Source: Methanomethylovorans hollandica DSM 15978
Lineage (GTDB): Archaea > Halobacteriota > Methanosarcinia > Methanosarcinales > Methanosarcinaceae
Assembly (NCBI RefSeq): GCF_000328665.1
Contig: NC_019977.1
Location: 2,364,905 to 2,428,904, forward strand
Length of the DNA: 64,000 bases
Direction: 5' to 3'
In this document: piece after piece, positions 9,315-18,817 of the stretch
Numbering within the stretch: position 1 is the stretch's first letter
Layout: the number at the start of each line of letters is the position of its first letter
Program-made: the position numbers and the translations under genes
The notes under the pieces: generated by a model
The model's input: only the letters and a program-made list of their open reading frames with translations
Database searches by the model: none
What the model was told of the DNA's origin: nothing

Positions 9315-10697
9315 TCACACCCCCATCTTGCCGGGATTCAGTATCCCTTTAGGATCAAGGGCCTTCTTGATAGTGATCATGACATCCAATGCATTTCCCA
9401 GTTCCAGGCGCATGTATTCAGATCTCGCACTTCCCACGCCGTGCTCTGCAGTGACCGTGCCACCGATCTCAATGGCTGTACGGTGGATCTTATCAGCTGC
9501 AGCGTTCAGCTTTTTCCAGGCCTCGTCGCTGAGCATGTCTATACACATGCCTGTATGCAGGTTGCCATCTCCAATGTGACCATAGGTCATGATAGGCAGC
9601 TTGAACTCTCTGGAGATCTCATCCACCTTACGCAGCATTCTTGGGATCTCTTTTATGGGGACGCCAACATCCTCTCCAACATAGACCCTGGTACGCATGG
9701 GGTCCAGACGCGAGATTGCTGCACCCACCAGCCTGCGGGCAGCCCATATCTCATCCCTTTCTTTCTTATCCGAAGCTGTCCTGATATCTGAAGACAAGCC
9801 TTCACATGTTTTTACTATGAGACCGATACCTTCCTTTACTTCAGCTTCAGTACCATCAACTTCAAAAAGAAGAATGGCACCGGCAAGCGGAAGGCCTAAT
9901 TTAGGATCATACGTATTTATTGCCCGGATAATATTCGCATCCAGTATCTCGCATGCAGAAGGAATTATCCCTGATGAGAGAACTCTCACAACAGCTTTAC
10001 CTGCAATTTCAGGGCTATCGAATGAAGCAAATAGGACAGAGCTTTCTTTGGGAATGGCACGCACCTTGATTATTGCCTGGGTGATGATACCAAGAGTACC
10101 CTCCGAACCGACCATGAGATCAGTGAGAGAATAACCTACAACTGTTTTCATTGTTTTTGAGCCTGTTCTTATTATTTTCCCATCTGCCATCACTACCTCA
10201 AGACCAAGCACATAACTGCGAGTAGTACCATATTTCACGGAGCGCATTCCACTGCCATTATTGGCAATGAGACCTCCCAGAGTGCACATTGCAGAACTTC
10301 CTGGGTCCGGAGGGAAGAAAAAGCCGTATGGTTCCAGGGCCTTATTGAGCTTTTCCTGAACTATCCCCGGTTCCACTACCACCTGGAGATTATCAAAATC
10401 CATTTCCACTATCCTGTTCATTCCAGACATATCAAGGACAATTCCACCTTCCAAAGGAACACAGCCACCCGACAAACCTGTGCCGGCTCCCCTGGTAGTC
10501 ACCGGAATACCATGCTCATAAGCGATCCTGACAATATCTGAAACCTGAACAGTAGTCAGTGGTTTAATGACAAGTTCCGGCATACCTCTTATCTGAGAAG
10601 CATCAGAGGAATAACAATAGAGCTCACAGGTAGCAGCAGATAGATTGTCCTTACCTACGATCTTTCCTATTTTTTCGATTAGGTCAACATTGAGCAT
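9315..10697 (-). CDS. glcD: FAD-binding oxidoreductase, D-lactate/glycolate dehydrogenase type (GlcD-like)
   Basis: A flavoprotein of the VAO/GlcD family that oxidises a 2-hydroxy acid. The FAD-binding segment has TTRGAGTGLSGGCVP, then SGMNRIVEMD, PDPGSS-TLGG and NNGSGMRSVKYG. The C-terminal half has GHIGDGNLHTGM and the flavin-contact motif TAEHGVGSAR. The frame is open up to a GTG at 10748, but a good TATA box (TTTAAATA near 10726-10733, minus strand) lies inside that extension. ATG at 10697 therefore fits a near-leaderless transcript and gives 460 residues, the usual size. The Fe-S subunit follows directly. D-lactate is the best substrate guess; D-2-hydroxyglutarate or glycolate remain possible. 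Confidence 0.85.
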   Translation of the reverse strand: MLNVDLIEKIGKIVGKDNLSAATCELYCYSSDASQIRGMPELVIKPLTTVQVSDIVRIAYEHGIPVTTRGAGTGLSGGCVPLEGGIVLDMSGMNRIVEMDFDNLQVVVEPGIVQEKLNKALEPYGFFFPPDPGSSAMCTLGGLIANNGSGMRSVKYGTTRSYVLGLEVVMADGKIIRTGSKTMKTVVGYSLTDLMVGSEGTLGIITQAIIKVRAIPKESSVLFASFDSPEIAGKAVVRVLSSGIIPSACEILDANIIRAINTYDPKLGLPLAGAILLFEVDGTEAEVKEGIGLIVKTCEGLSSDIRTASDKKERDEIWAARRLVGAAISRLDPMRTRVYVGEDVGVPIKEIPRMLRKVDEISREFKLPIMTYGHIGDGNLHTGMCIDMLSDEAWKKLNAAADKIHRTAIEIGGTVTAEHGVGSARSEYMRLELGNALDVMITIKKALDPKGILNPGKMGV

Positions 10698-10798
10698 AGC
10701 TTTGATTTTAGAGAAGTGGTCATTATTTAAAGATATCGGTGATATCACAGAAATTTATAGCAAACATTTACATCTAACTATGTAGTATCCTACAAAGA

Positions 10799-12631
10799 AT
10801 GACACGATATTTCGAGGTATACCAGAGAGATGGTGCAGCAAGAAAGGGAAGGCTGCTCCTTTCCAGAACTATTGAGACCCCATACGTCCTGAAAACCGAG
10901 ACTCTGAAAGATAATACTGGACCAATCGTAGATGCTGGCTCCTTGTGGGAAATAGGGAATGTAGAAAAAGCTGAACATAGGCTGGAACAGCTTAGAAGAG
11001 AAATCGGGGACAATAGGCTGATCATATTACCTCATATGTGTCTTGTACCTGATGCTCCTGACTGCATACCGGAATCCTTGGAAATGCTTGTATCAAATAC
11101 TGGAGCTACCGGAAGGGTATACCGTGAAGGAAGAGCTCAGAAAGCTGCCGATCTTTACATACTTGAGGGAGCAGCTGTCTTTGAGAACAACGCAAGGGCA
11201 TTACTGGAAAAAGTACTTGATATGAAAGATAATATGCCAGATGATACAGCATTATACCTCCCTGGTATCTGCCTTCCAGAAAACCTTGCAATGCTTGTGT
11301 ACATCGGAGCCGATGTGCTGGATACCACTAAGGCCACTGTCGCAGCATATAAGGATATGTATCTAACCCATGCAGGCAGTTTCCGTCTGGCATCACTTTC
11401 TGAACTGCCTTGCAGATGTTCTACCTGTGCATCTATCACTGCAGATGAACTGAAAAATATGGACAAAACTTCCAGATCACAAATGCTCGAAAAGCATAAT
11501 ATAAATGCAATGGAAGCTGAGCTTGCCCTGGTAAGAGAAAAGATATCTTCAGGCAATCTTCGGGAATACGTGGATGGGCAATGCCGTACCAGACCCTGGC
11601 TTACTGCACTGTTGAGACTGCTGGACAGAGAATATCAACATATTGAGAGGGGAACTCCGATCACACGCAATGTGGAGATGCTTGCTAATTCAGGAGATTC
11701 TCTCACAAGACCGGAGGTTGTGAGGTTTGCACGTAGGATACAGGAAAGATACACTCCTCCTGAACTGGATGTACTTCTGCTCTTGCCATGCTCCGCAAAG
11801 AAACCCTATTCCATTTCACAATCCCACCAGAAGTTCGGTCTGGCTCTGGGCAAGTACCGCAAATTTGTACATGAGGTAATAATTACATCACCTCTTGGGA
11901 TAGTTCCCAGAGAACTTGAGCTGACATATCCGGCAGCTCATTATGATGTTGCTGTAACAGGTCACTGGGATGCCGAAGAAATGAAGTGGGTTTCAGAATG
12001 TCTTGAAGACTATCTTTCAAAGCACAGGTATGCTGCAATAGTGGCACATGTAGATGGAGCTTACAAGCAGATATGCGAGATGGTAGCCGATAAGCTTGGC
12101 CTGGAGATACACTTCACGAACACCGGCAGTGTCACTTCTCATGAGTCCCTCAGGAACCTTAGTAAGATGATGGAAGGACTGTGCACAGGGCGGACTATGA
12201 ATGAAACAAAAAGGAAAGCCTCTATGTTGCGGGCCATTGCGGACTACCAGTTTGGAAAGGGGGCAGGAGAAATAGTAGTTCCGGATAATTCGGAAATTAA
12301 GGGACCTTTTCCCAGATATCAATCATTTTATGAAAAAACCCAGCTTACAACCCTGATACCCCAGTATGGAACACTGGCAGTTACTATTGAAGGAGCGGAA
12401 ATGATGATCCCACGCAATTCCTGCATTGTCCGGATAGACGACTTCATGCCAAGAGGTTCTATTCTCGCCCCGGGGATCCTGGAAGCCGACCATGCCATTC
12501 GAGAAGGGGACGAAGTGTTTGTGGTAGGAGAAAAAGCAATTGGTGTTGGCCGGGCACGTATGAACGGGAAGGAGATGAGCATGTCTACAAGAGGCCAGGC
12601 AATAGACCTGCGCCATGTAAAACCTAAATGA
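10799..12631 (+). CDS. arcS: Archaeosine synthase ArcS (TgtA2), converts preQ0-tRNA to archaeosine
   Basis: Modifies preQ0 at position 15 of archaeal tRNA to archaeosine. The protein (610 residues) has a degenerate TGT-like barrel at the N-terminus (about 1-270, with EIGNVEKAEHRL and DVLDTTKA). A central ArcS-specific domain carries PCSAKKPYSISQSH near residue 330. A PUA RNA-binding domain lies at about 525-600 (VRIDDFMPRGSILAPG, GDEVFVVGE). The PCSAKKPYS motif separates ArcS from true archaeal TGT. It diverges from the dehydrogenase operon; AATTTATAG near 10752 is a plausible TATA box. The stop overlaps the first possible ATG of the following acetyltransferase. Confidence 0.93.
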   Translation: MTRYFEVYQRDGAARKGRLLLSRTIETPYVLKTETLKDNTGPIVDAGSLWEIGNVEKAEHRLEQLRREIGDNRLIILPHMCLVPDAPDCIPESLEMLVSNTGATGRVYREGRAQKAADLYILEGAAVFENNARALLEKVLDMKDNMPDDTALYLPGICLPENLAMLVYIGADVLDTTKATVAAYKDMYLTHAGSFRLASLSELPCRCSTCASITADELKNMDKTSRSQMLEKHNINAMEAELALVREKISSGNLREYVDGQCRTRPWLTALLRLLDREYQHIERGTPITRNVEMLANSGDSLTRPEVVRFARRIQERYTPPELDVLLLLPCSAKKPYSISQSHQKFGLALGKYRKFVHEVIITSPLGIVPRELELTYPAAHYDVAVTGHWDAEEMKWVSECLEDYLSKHRYAAIVAHVDGAYKQICEMVADKLGLEIHFTNTGSVTSHESLRNLSKMMEGLCTGRTMNETKRKASMLRAIADYQFGKGAGEIVVPDNSEIKGPFPRYQSFYEKTQLTTLIPQYGTLAVTIEGAEMMIPRNSCIVRIDDFMPRGSILAPGILEADHAIREGDEVFVVGEKAIGVGRARMNGKEMSMSTRGQAIDLRHVKPK

Positions 12632-12645
12632 CATGGTCCGGTAGC

Positions 12646-13167
12646 ATGAATATAAGGATTCGGAACTTCAAAACTGACGACTTTGAAGATGTGCTGTACA
12701 TAGAATCGGAGTCGTTTACAGAACACAATCCTTTTGCTTACATGCACTTTTATGAAATGCATGGGGATATGTTCCTGGTTGCTGAATACCTGGACTTTAT
12801 AGTTGGTTTCATAATGGGATACAGGTTGAACGAAACTGAGGGAAGAGTGTTTTCTCTTGCTGTGAGAGAGGAATTCCAGGGAAGAGGCATAGGAGCGATG
12901 CTTCTGGACTCGTTGTTCAAAGTTTTCTATTCGAACCTTTTGAAATATGCAACTCTGGAAGTGAGGACAAGTAACTTAAAGGCCAGAAACCTTTATCGCA
13001 AGATGGGGTTCATTCCATGCTGGATAGAAAAAGAATACTATTCAGATGGAGAAGATGGGATAATAATGAAACTTAAATTATCTTCATATAGGTTCCATGA
13101 CCTGGACCTCTTTGCAAAAAAAATAGAGAGCATATCCATGAGGGATAGTGAACGGTTTGATAAATGA
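12646..13167 (+). CDS. GNAT N-acetyltransferase, RimI-like
   Basis: A single-domain GNAT of about 173 residues. The start at 12646 (MNIRIRNFKTDDF) matches the usual family N-terminus; an upstream in-frame ATG at 12628 overlapping the arcS stop would add six residues. Acetyl-CoA-binding signature: VREEFQGRGIGAMLLDSL. It is followed by LEVRTSNLKARNLYRKMGF, which is typical of RimI-type protein N-terminal acetyltransferases. Cotranscription with arcS is likely. The substrate is unknown; RimI/Ard1-like N-terminal acetylation of proteins is the best guess. Confidence 0.8.
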   Translation: MNIRIRNFKTDDFEDVLYIESESFTEHNPFAYMHFYEMHGDMFLVAEYLDFIVGFIMGYRLNETEGRVFSLAVREEFQGRGIGAMLLDSLFKVFYSNLLKYATLEVRTSNLKARNLYRKMGFIPCWIEKEYYSDGEDGIIMKLKLSSYRFHDLDLFAKKIESISMRDSERFDK

Positions 13168-13189
13168 TCGTTTTCTGAATGGCAGGAGT

Positions 13190-13477
13190 TCAGAAATTTT
13201 CATGCATGATACTATGCTGCATACGTGTGGCAAGCTCTTTCATTCTTTCAGACGTTTTGCCAAAACCTGATAAGTCATCCTTGGACATTACGGATGCAAG
13301 AGTGTTACCCAGTACAAAGATAGCGAGCTTATGTTCAGCCTTGCTTCTATGCACATGTACCGGACTTATTGCCAGAGAGTCATATGCTGAAAATGCATTT
13401 GTAAAACCTTTTTCCTCCAGGATGCTTTTCATTTGTGCCATTAAAGTGTGCAACTGAATCAATTCGTCTTTGTGCAT
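13190..13477 (-). CDS. UPF0058 family small protein
   Basis: A 95-residue protein beginning MHKDELIQLHTLM and containing SPVHVHRSKAEHKLAIFVLG, the conserved histidine-rich core of the UPF0058 family found across euryarchaea. The frame extends four codons upstream to an ATG at 13489, but family members start at the MHKDEL methionine (13477). The clustered histidines suggest metal binding; the role is unknown. It is convergent with the acetyltransferase, with only 22 bases between stops, and follows dnaG on the same strand. Confidence 0.8.
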   Translation of the reverse strand: MHKDELIQLHTLMAQMKSILEEKGFTNAFSAYDSLAISPVHVHRSKAEHKLAIFVLGNTLASVMSKDDLSGFGKTSERMKELATRMQHSIMHENF

Positions 13478-13620
13478 ACCAACCAACATACCCTTTTTTA
13501 GTTGTACATTGTGCTATTGTGCACTGATGAAATTAATGTACGAGCATAGATCGATTGATTTCAATAAAAGCCTATTCTCGGAAATATGTATCCGCTTATA
13601 TAATATATAAATACAACTTA

Positions 13621-13655
13621 AAAAAGAAAATAAAAACTTAAAAAAAATTATGGAT
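13621..13655 (-). terminator. T-rich terminator after dnaG
   Basis: On the minus strand the 45 bases following the dnaG stop contain runs of eight and five Ts, the usual archaeal oligo-T terminator. A TATA-like stretch beyond it (about 13595-13610) could drive the UPF0058 gene. Confidence 0.45.
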
Positions 13656-13668
13656 TGACCATTTAGAC

Positions 13669-14997
13669 CTAAAGGTCTCTAACGGTCAATATTTTCACGG
13701 AGGCTGGTCTTTTAGTGATGCTTCCGATCTTGGCACCAACAAGATTTTCGATACCTTTATTCTCAGCAATGTCAAGGATCCTCTGAGTTATAACGCCATC
13801 AAAGACAACACTTTTGACGTCCCCATCGTAATTCTTAAGGTTATTTACAAGGTCACGCACAGCAGTTTCACCAATCACATTATTACCAGAATCCAGGAAA
13901 CGTGCACCAAAAGTACCCATGAGTTCTTCAGCATGGGACTTGAACTTCCTGGAAGCTGGTGAAAGCTTGACAGTCTGCTCTACAACCTCCGGCTCTTCCT
14001 CTGAAGGCACCTTGACCACTACAGGTTCCTGAGAGAATTCACGTTGCTTGATCGGCCTTTTCTTTAACTTGGATGGAGCAGCAACTCTCGGGATCTCAAC
14101 TGCCCTTCTTTCTTTAGGCTTTGGTACCCTCTGCACAACCGGAGCCTTAAGGGAATCTGAATCCTTCAAAGAATACTTATCCATTACCTGCTCTACTGGT
14201 ATCTTTTGCCTTAGTGCCCTCACTATTTCCTTCTGTACAAGATCTTCTACGCTCTTGCCATCAGGGGCGCGGGCAATATAATCAATATTAGCCACCTGAA
14301 GAAGCTCCTTTATGATCAGCTCTCCTCCGCGGTCACCATCAGTAAAAGCAGTTACAGTTTCCTTTTTCTTAGTTAGATCTGCAACCTCTGGAGGTACATT
14401 GGTACCTCCTACACAGATAGTGTTCTTGATACCATACCTCAGCAAGTTCAACACATCTGCACGGCCTTCAACTACTACTATAGCATCTGAATCAAAAACT
14501 GCAGGACCACAAGGTATCTTGTTTTTCCCAAAATACTGCATTTCTTCCACACGAACAGATTGACGAACCTCTTCAGCTATTTCCTGGGATTCCGGCACAT
14601 TGACATCGAACATATCAGTGAGAATAAATTTCGCACGTTCTATGATCTGCTTCCTCTTTGTAGCCCGCACATCTTCGATATTTGTTATTTCGATCTTGGC
14701 ACTGCATGGTCCGACCCTGTCAATGGTCTCCAGGGATGCGGCCAGAATAGATGTTTCCACTTTGTCCAGGCTGGAAGGCACCAGAATAGTACCCTTTGAT
14801 TTACCACCCTTTGCACTTACAAGGACTTCTATTCTCCCGATACGCCCTGTTTTCTGAAGGTCTCGCAGGTCCAGGTCCGATCCTAGCAGACCTTCGGTCT
14901 GCCCGAAGATCGCACCCACTATATCCGGGCGTTCAATAATACCATCTGCGCTGATCTTTGAATGAATGATATACTTGGTAGTATCTGCATTTTGCAT
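13669..14997 (-). CDS. dnaG: Archaeal DnaG primase-like protein (Toprim, exosome-associated)
   Basis: A 442-residue archaeal DnaG. The Toprim domain shows [16 protein letters not shown] near residue 175 (catalytic glutamate) and [11 protein letters not shown] near 221 (DxD metal site). A charged, proline-rich linker (about 285-340) precedes a C-terminal domain (about 345-442) ending in VKILTVRDL. In archaea DnaG is mainly a subunit of the RNA exosome and stimulates poly(A)-rich RNA degradation; primer synthesis is also reported. Start: ATG at 14997 with GGAG eight bases upstream. The leader contains a direct repeat of TTATGCTATT (about 15018-15042). Confidence 0.93.
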   Translation of the reverse strand: MQNADTTKYIIHSKISADGIIERPDIVGAIFGQTEGLLGSDLDLRDLQKTGRIGRIEVLVSAKGGKSKGTILVPSSLDKVETSILAASLETIDRVGPCSAKIEITNIEDVRATKRKQIIERAKFILTDMFDVNVPESQEIAEEVRQSVRVEEMQYFGKNKIPCGPAVFDSDAIVVVEGRADVLNLLRYGIKNTICVGGTNVPPEVADLTKKKETVTAFTDGDRGGELIIKELLQVANIDYIARAPDGKSVEDLVQKEIVRALRQKIPVEQVMDKYSLKDSDSLKAPVVQRVPKPKERRAVEIPRVAAPSKLKKRPIKQREFSQEPVVVKVPSEEEPEVVEQTVKLSPASRKFKSHAEELMGTFGARFLDSGNNVIGETAVRDLVNNLKNYDGDVKSVVFDGVITQRILDIAENKGIENLVGAKIGSITKRPASVKILTVRDL

Positions 14998-15625
14998 ATA
15001 TGAATCTCCATATTATTTATGCTATTTTTTATGCTATTATCTATGGCACATAGCTTGTTCATCTTGCAAAAACAGTCTAACAAGTAACTTACAACCCCCA
15101 GGTGCAAAGAACCTGAGACCGTTTTTAGGTCACTTCAACAGTAGCATTCTGCTGAACCCAATCTCAAATATATTCGTTTTTTCCGACGTGCCACACGTAA
15201 TTCAGCATTAGATATGCCTATGTTTTGAACACACGTCTACAGCACTGGAGGGTAACTACCGTTCAATTGGTAGATCCAATATGATCAGTACATTGTATAC
15301 CCTTACAGCCATTCCCTTTGGCAATCCATATCAAATGGGATGTTTGATGCTAATTATCAAACGTGAATTCCAACTTATTACCTGATTATCGTAAATTTGG
15401 TTATGATAAACTATTTTTGCGTGATCAGAATACCCATGTCCCATGGGTATCCTCAATGATTCTTGATAAATTTCAAGTTGATGTAGCCATATAAGTAATG
15501 ATTACAATAGGTAATATCCGTATGATATATAATAAACTTGTGGGTTTACAAAGATGCTCACCCCCTTTGAAAAGAGAAACAGGCTAACGAATGAACTAAA
15601 TATAGAGAGAACAGAGTTCTAATAT
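14998..15625. other. 628-base intergenic region, divergent promoters and a strong hairpin
   Basis: No credible protein gene. Near 15262-15280 CTACC and GGTAG form a weak dyad. At 15430-15450 ATACCCATG and CATGGGTAT form a perfect 9-bp hairpin with a 3-base loop, extended by near-matching ATCAGAAT / ATTCTTGAT flanks. A TATA box (ATATATAATA, 15525-15534) serves the oxidoreductase gene. The length and the hairpin leave room for a small RNA. Confidence 0.5.
15430..15450. repeat. Perfect 9-bp palindromic hairpin
   Basis: ATACCCATG, loop TCC, CATGGGTAT. It lies about 75 bases upstream of the probable TATA box of the oxidoreductase gene and is not followed by a T-run. An operator for a dimeric regulator or a small-RNA hairpin is more likely than a terminator. 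Confidence 0.55.
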
Positions 15626-17002
15626 ATGATAAAAAGAGGAGAAACATCAGGTAAAAAACTCTTGATCATTGGAGGAGGTGCAGTTGGCATGGCGGTGTCC
15701 ACCGGAGCCACAAGACACACCAATTATGATGTAACGGTGATATCCGCTGATAAACACGCATCTTACAGTCAATGTGGCATACCTTACGTTTTTTCAGGTG
15801 ATGTGCCTACCTTCGAACAATTAATAGTTAAAGGCCCCGAATTCTTCAAAGAAATGGGTATCAAAGTAAGGCTCGATACCCGGGTGGACTCTATTGACAT
15901 TGAAAACAGGTCGATAAGGATCGGGAAGGAACAACTAGACTTTGACAAGCTTGTAATAGCTACAGGCAGCACACCATCCATACCTAAACAAATAGAAAAG
16001 AGCATATCCCTGAAGAATGTGTTCACACTACGTACACTATCTGATGGCATGCAGATAGGTGAAGCCTTGGAAAATGCAAAAGATGTTGTCATAATAGGTG
16101 CTGGTTCCATCGGTTCCGAGGTTGCAATAGCTACTGCACGTCGAGGAATAAGAACCTCATTATTGAATAGGAGCAATACGATCTTTTCATCCAGTCTTGA
16201 CCCAGATATGGCAGAAACGGTAATATCATACCTAGAAAAGGAAGGAGTCCAGGTATTGACAGGATATACCCCTACATCCATCAATGGTGAAGAGAGTGTC
16301 ACATCAGTAACAGTGAATGAAATAGAGATACCTGCAGATGTAGTATTGATCTCAGTTGGCGTTACCCCTGATTCAGCCCTTGCGGCAGAGGCTGGAATAG
16401 ACATAGGAACCACAGGAGGCATAGTCACAAACGACAGACTGCAAATCATGAGACGTGGAGAGGTCATTGAAGATGTTTTCTCCGGAGGAGAATGCACCCA
16501 GATATATAATTTTGTGACCGGTAAACCCATGCTTAGCCATCTGGCAAGCACAGCACGCAGAATGGCAGGAATTGTAACCGACAATCTGGCAGGCAAAGTA
16601 ACAAGTTTTGGGCCGGTGGTAAATCCATGGGTAGCATTGGTTGGTGACCTACAAATAGGATCAGTAGGAATTACCACCGCAGAAGCGGAAAAATATGGAA
16701 TTGGAGTTGTAAGTGGCATAGCTACGGGCTCTACACGTGCAGAGTATTTCCCCGGAGCTGGTAAGATATTCATTAAGCTCTTGTTCCATGACAGATACCT
16801 GATCGGTGCTCAGATCATTTCAACAGCCGGTACTAAAGAACGCATTGACGGACTTGCCCTCGCAATAAAGAGAAAACAGACTGTAGATGAAATGCTTGAG
16901 ATGGAAACCTGCTACTCCCCAGTTGTTTCCACACTTCTGGACCCTTTACTATTTGCAGTAAAAGGCGCATACAAGAAAATGCCAAAAAAAGGTGCACGAT
17001 GA
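15626..17002 (+). CDS. FAD-dependent NAD(P)H oxidase / CoA-disulfide reductase family protein
   Basis: A 458-residue pyridine nucleotide-disulfide oxidoreductase. FAD-binding GGGAVGMAVS lies near residue 17. The single redox-active cysteine is C50 in SYSQCGIPYVF, the arrangement of NADH oxidase and CoA-disulfide reductase rather than the CxxxxC pair of glutathione reductase. The NAD(P)-binding motif is VIIGAGSIGSE near 154, the second FAD motif VFSGGECTQ near 290, and a dimerisation domain follows from about 335. Likely job: handling oxygen, peroxide or low-molecular thiols in an anaerobe. It overlaps rtcA by 4 bases, so they share an mRNA despite unrelated roles. Confidence 0.85.
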   Translation: MIKRGETSGKKLLIIGGGAVGMAVSTGATRHTNYDVTVISADKHASYSQCGIPYVFSGDVPTFEQLIVKGPEFFKEMGIKVRLDTRVDSIDIENRSIRIGKEQLDFDKLVIATGSTPSIPKQIEKSISLKNVFTLRTLSDGMQIGEALENAKDVVIIGAGSIGSEVAIATARRGIRTSLLNRSNTIFSSSLDPDMAETVISYLEKEGVQVLTGYTPTSINGEESVTSVTVNEIEIPADVVLISVGVTPDSALAAEAGIDIGTTGGIVTNDRLQIMRRGEVIEDVFSGGECTQIYNFVTGKPMLSHLASTARRMAGIVTDNLAGKVTSFGPVVNPWVALVGDLQIGSVGITTAEAEKYGIGVVSGIATGSTRAEYFPGAGKIFIKLLFHDRYLIGAQIISTAGTKERIDGLALAIKRKQTVDEMLEMETCYSPVVSTLLDPLLFAVKGAYKKMPKKGAR

Positions 17003-17994
17003 TAGTGATCGATGGGTCTTACGGAGAAGGCGGAGGACAGATACTAAGAACAGCAATTGCATTGGCAAGCATCACAGCAACTGATGTGAGGATATTCAAT
17101 ATCAGATCTCATAGGCCTCAACCAGGCCTTAAGGCCCAGCATATGAGATCCATAGATGCTGCTGCAAAGCTATGTGATGCTGAAGTCACGGGACTGTATA
17201 TTGGTTCTCAGGATATCACCTATTCTCCAATGGAAATAAAGGGGGTAACATATACAGTAGACATTGGAACTGCCGGGAGCATCTCCCTGCTGCTTCAGTG
17301 CATAATGCCTATGACTGTATATTCCAGGGGGAGGATATCACTTGAAATTACTGGTGGAACCGATGTGGCCTGGTCCCCAACGATCGATTATCTCAATAAC
17401 GTGACCTGTAAAGCGCTTGGACAAATGGGATATAATTGTAAAATAGAAGTTCTGAAGAGAGGATACTATCCTGAAGGAGGGGGAAAAGTAAGAGCTTCTT
17501 TTGAACCTGCAAAACTGCATGGGTTCGAGTTTGAAAAAAAAGAAGAGATAATTAAGGGGATATCACACTCATCAAAACTTCCTGAACATATAGCACAGCG
17601 TCAGGCCCGGGCAGCTAAAATACTGCTGGAGAACAGAGGAATAGAATGCGATATAACTGTATGTATTGAAAATGAACTTTCAACAGGAAGTGGGATCACA
17701 TTGTGGAGTGAGTACAGTGGAGCCAGTTATCTTGGAAAGAAAAGCCTTCCTGCTGAAAAGGTTGGGGAGATGGCTGCGGCGCAGATGATCCGACAACTAG
17801 ATTCCGGTACTTCGGTAGACCCTTATCTGGCAGACCAGCTTATCACCTATATGGGTCTTGCAGGAGGTGGGTCTTTCACTACCTGCAAAGTCTCAAAACA
17901 CACACTAACTAATATTCATATAACTGAAATGCTAATGGGCATGGAATTTGATATACAAAAAAAGGATGAATTCACCAGAATCTCGGTGAAGTGA
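16999..17994 (+). CDS. rtcA: RNA 3'-terminal phosphate cyclase
   Basis: Converts RNA 3'-phosphate ends to 2',3'-cyclic phosphates using ATP. The 331-residue sequence starts with the family signature DGSYGEGGGQILRTAIAL and has RSHRPQPGLKAQH and GGTDVAWSPTIDY. The C-terminal KHTLTNIH corresponds to the HLLTNI segment of bacterial RtcA that carries the nucleotidylated histidine. Start ATG at 16999 overlaps the upstream stop (ATGATAG context). Downstream and convergent is the RNA 2'-phosphotransferase KptA, so two RNA-end enzymes meet tail to tail. Confidence 0.95.
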   Translation: MIVIDGSYGEGGGQILRTAIALASITATDVRIFNIRSHRPQPGLKAQHMRSIDAAAKLCDAEVTGLYIGSQDITYSPMEIKGVTYTVDIGTAGSISLLLQCIMPMTVYSRGRISLEITGGTDVAWSPTIDYLNNVTCKALGQMGYNCKIEVLKRGYYPEGGGKVRASFEPAKLHGFEFEKKEEIIKGISHSSKLPEHIAQRQARAAKILLENRGIECDITVCIENELSTGSGITLWSEYSGASYLGKKSLPAEKVGEMAAAQMIRQLDSGTSVDPYLADQLITYMGLAGGGSFTTCKVSKHTLTNIHITEMLMGMEFDIQKKDEFTRISVK

Positions 17995-18009
17995 AAGAAC
18001 TGAATTGAG

Positions 18010-18645
18010 TCATTCCTCATTCTCAACTATGCTCAAGTACTCAGCCGGAATAGATCTTGCAAGAGCTATGTCCTGATTGGCAGTAATGACCAGTATTCCG
18101 TCGTTTTGGGCGGAATCCGCGTCTATCTCAAGTATTACAGGATTATCCGTATGTACAAGTGCAGCTTCTACAGATCTTTCATAAGATGTGCTAAGATGCA
18201 CATAGGTTTGCCTGATAGGCTTGATGCCACTTTCCAGCAGCATGTCAACCTCTTCCTGGCTGACACCATAATAAAGTGATGGAAGCTTATTTTCCGGATA
18301 ATCTGACTCAAGTTCCACGTCTACAGAGTGACCGTATTTTGCCCTTATGTGCTTGCCATCTATCTCATACCTGTGTTTTCTGTCAGATGTGACAAGGGCA
18401 ATGAGCCTTTCCTTGCTGCCCCATCTATAGCGCTCGGTTAGAACATCCAGAAGATGCCCCAAGCTAACCCAGCCATGGTGATCCATTTTCAGGCCCACAT
18501 CTTCAGGAAAATGCCTCAGTGCTCCGGAAACAAATTTCCCCAAACGCTCTTCGCGGTCATCGTCAAGGACGTACCGGCCTTCCACACCGCATGCCGGGCA
18601 TGTCTCACCTCTGAAATATCCATGCTCATTGCATTTACGGATCAT
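18010..18645 (-). CDS. kptA: RNA 2'-phosphotransferase KptA/Tpt1
   Basis: Transfers an internal 2'-phosphate of RNA to NAD+. A zinc-finger-like N-terminus (C5, H8, C16, C19) precedes the winged domain (LGKFVSGALRHFPEDVGLKMD, then GWVSLGHLL). The C-terminal ART-like NAD-binding half contains IRAKYGHSVDVELE and YYGVSQEEVDMLLESGIKP with YVHLSTSYE. Key residues appear conserved: R and H in the first half (ALRH), RxxxGHS, and HLS. At 211 residues it is normal for archaeal KptA with the zinc extension. It ends 15 bases from the rtcA stop. The natural substrate in archaea, which splice tRNA without leaving a 2'-phosphate, is unknown. Confidence 0.92.
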   Translation of the reverse strand: MIRKCNEHGYFRGETCPACGVEGRYVLDDDREERLGKFVSGALRHFPEDVGLKMDHHGWVSLGHLLDVLTERYRWGSKERLIALVTSDRKHRYEIDGKHIRAKYGHSVDVELESDYPENKLPSLYYGVSQEEVDMLLESGIKPIRQTYVHLSTSYERSVEAALVHTDNPVILEIDADSAQNDGILVITANQDIALARSIPAEYLSIVENEE

Positions 18646-18817
18646 GATGTATCGGTTTTGAGATGTAATTAATCGTTAATATATGTTATCGAAACAAAAG
18701 AAAGCTATGATAATAGTTTCGTCACATTTAATACACACTCATACTATCAGATTACACAAATCCGAGAGATTAAACAAGGGACAAAAGTTCCAAATAATAC
18801 ATGCACAGGAAATTATT

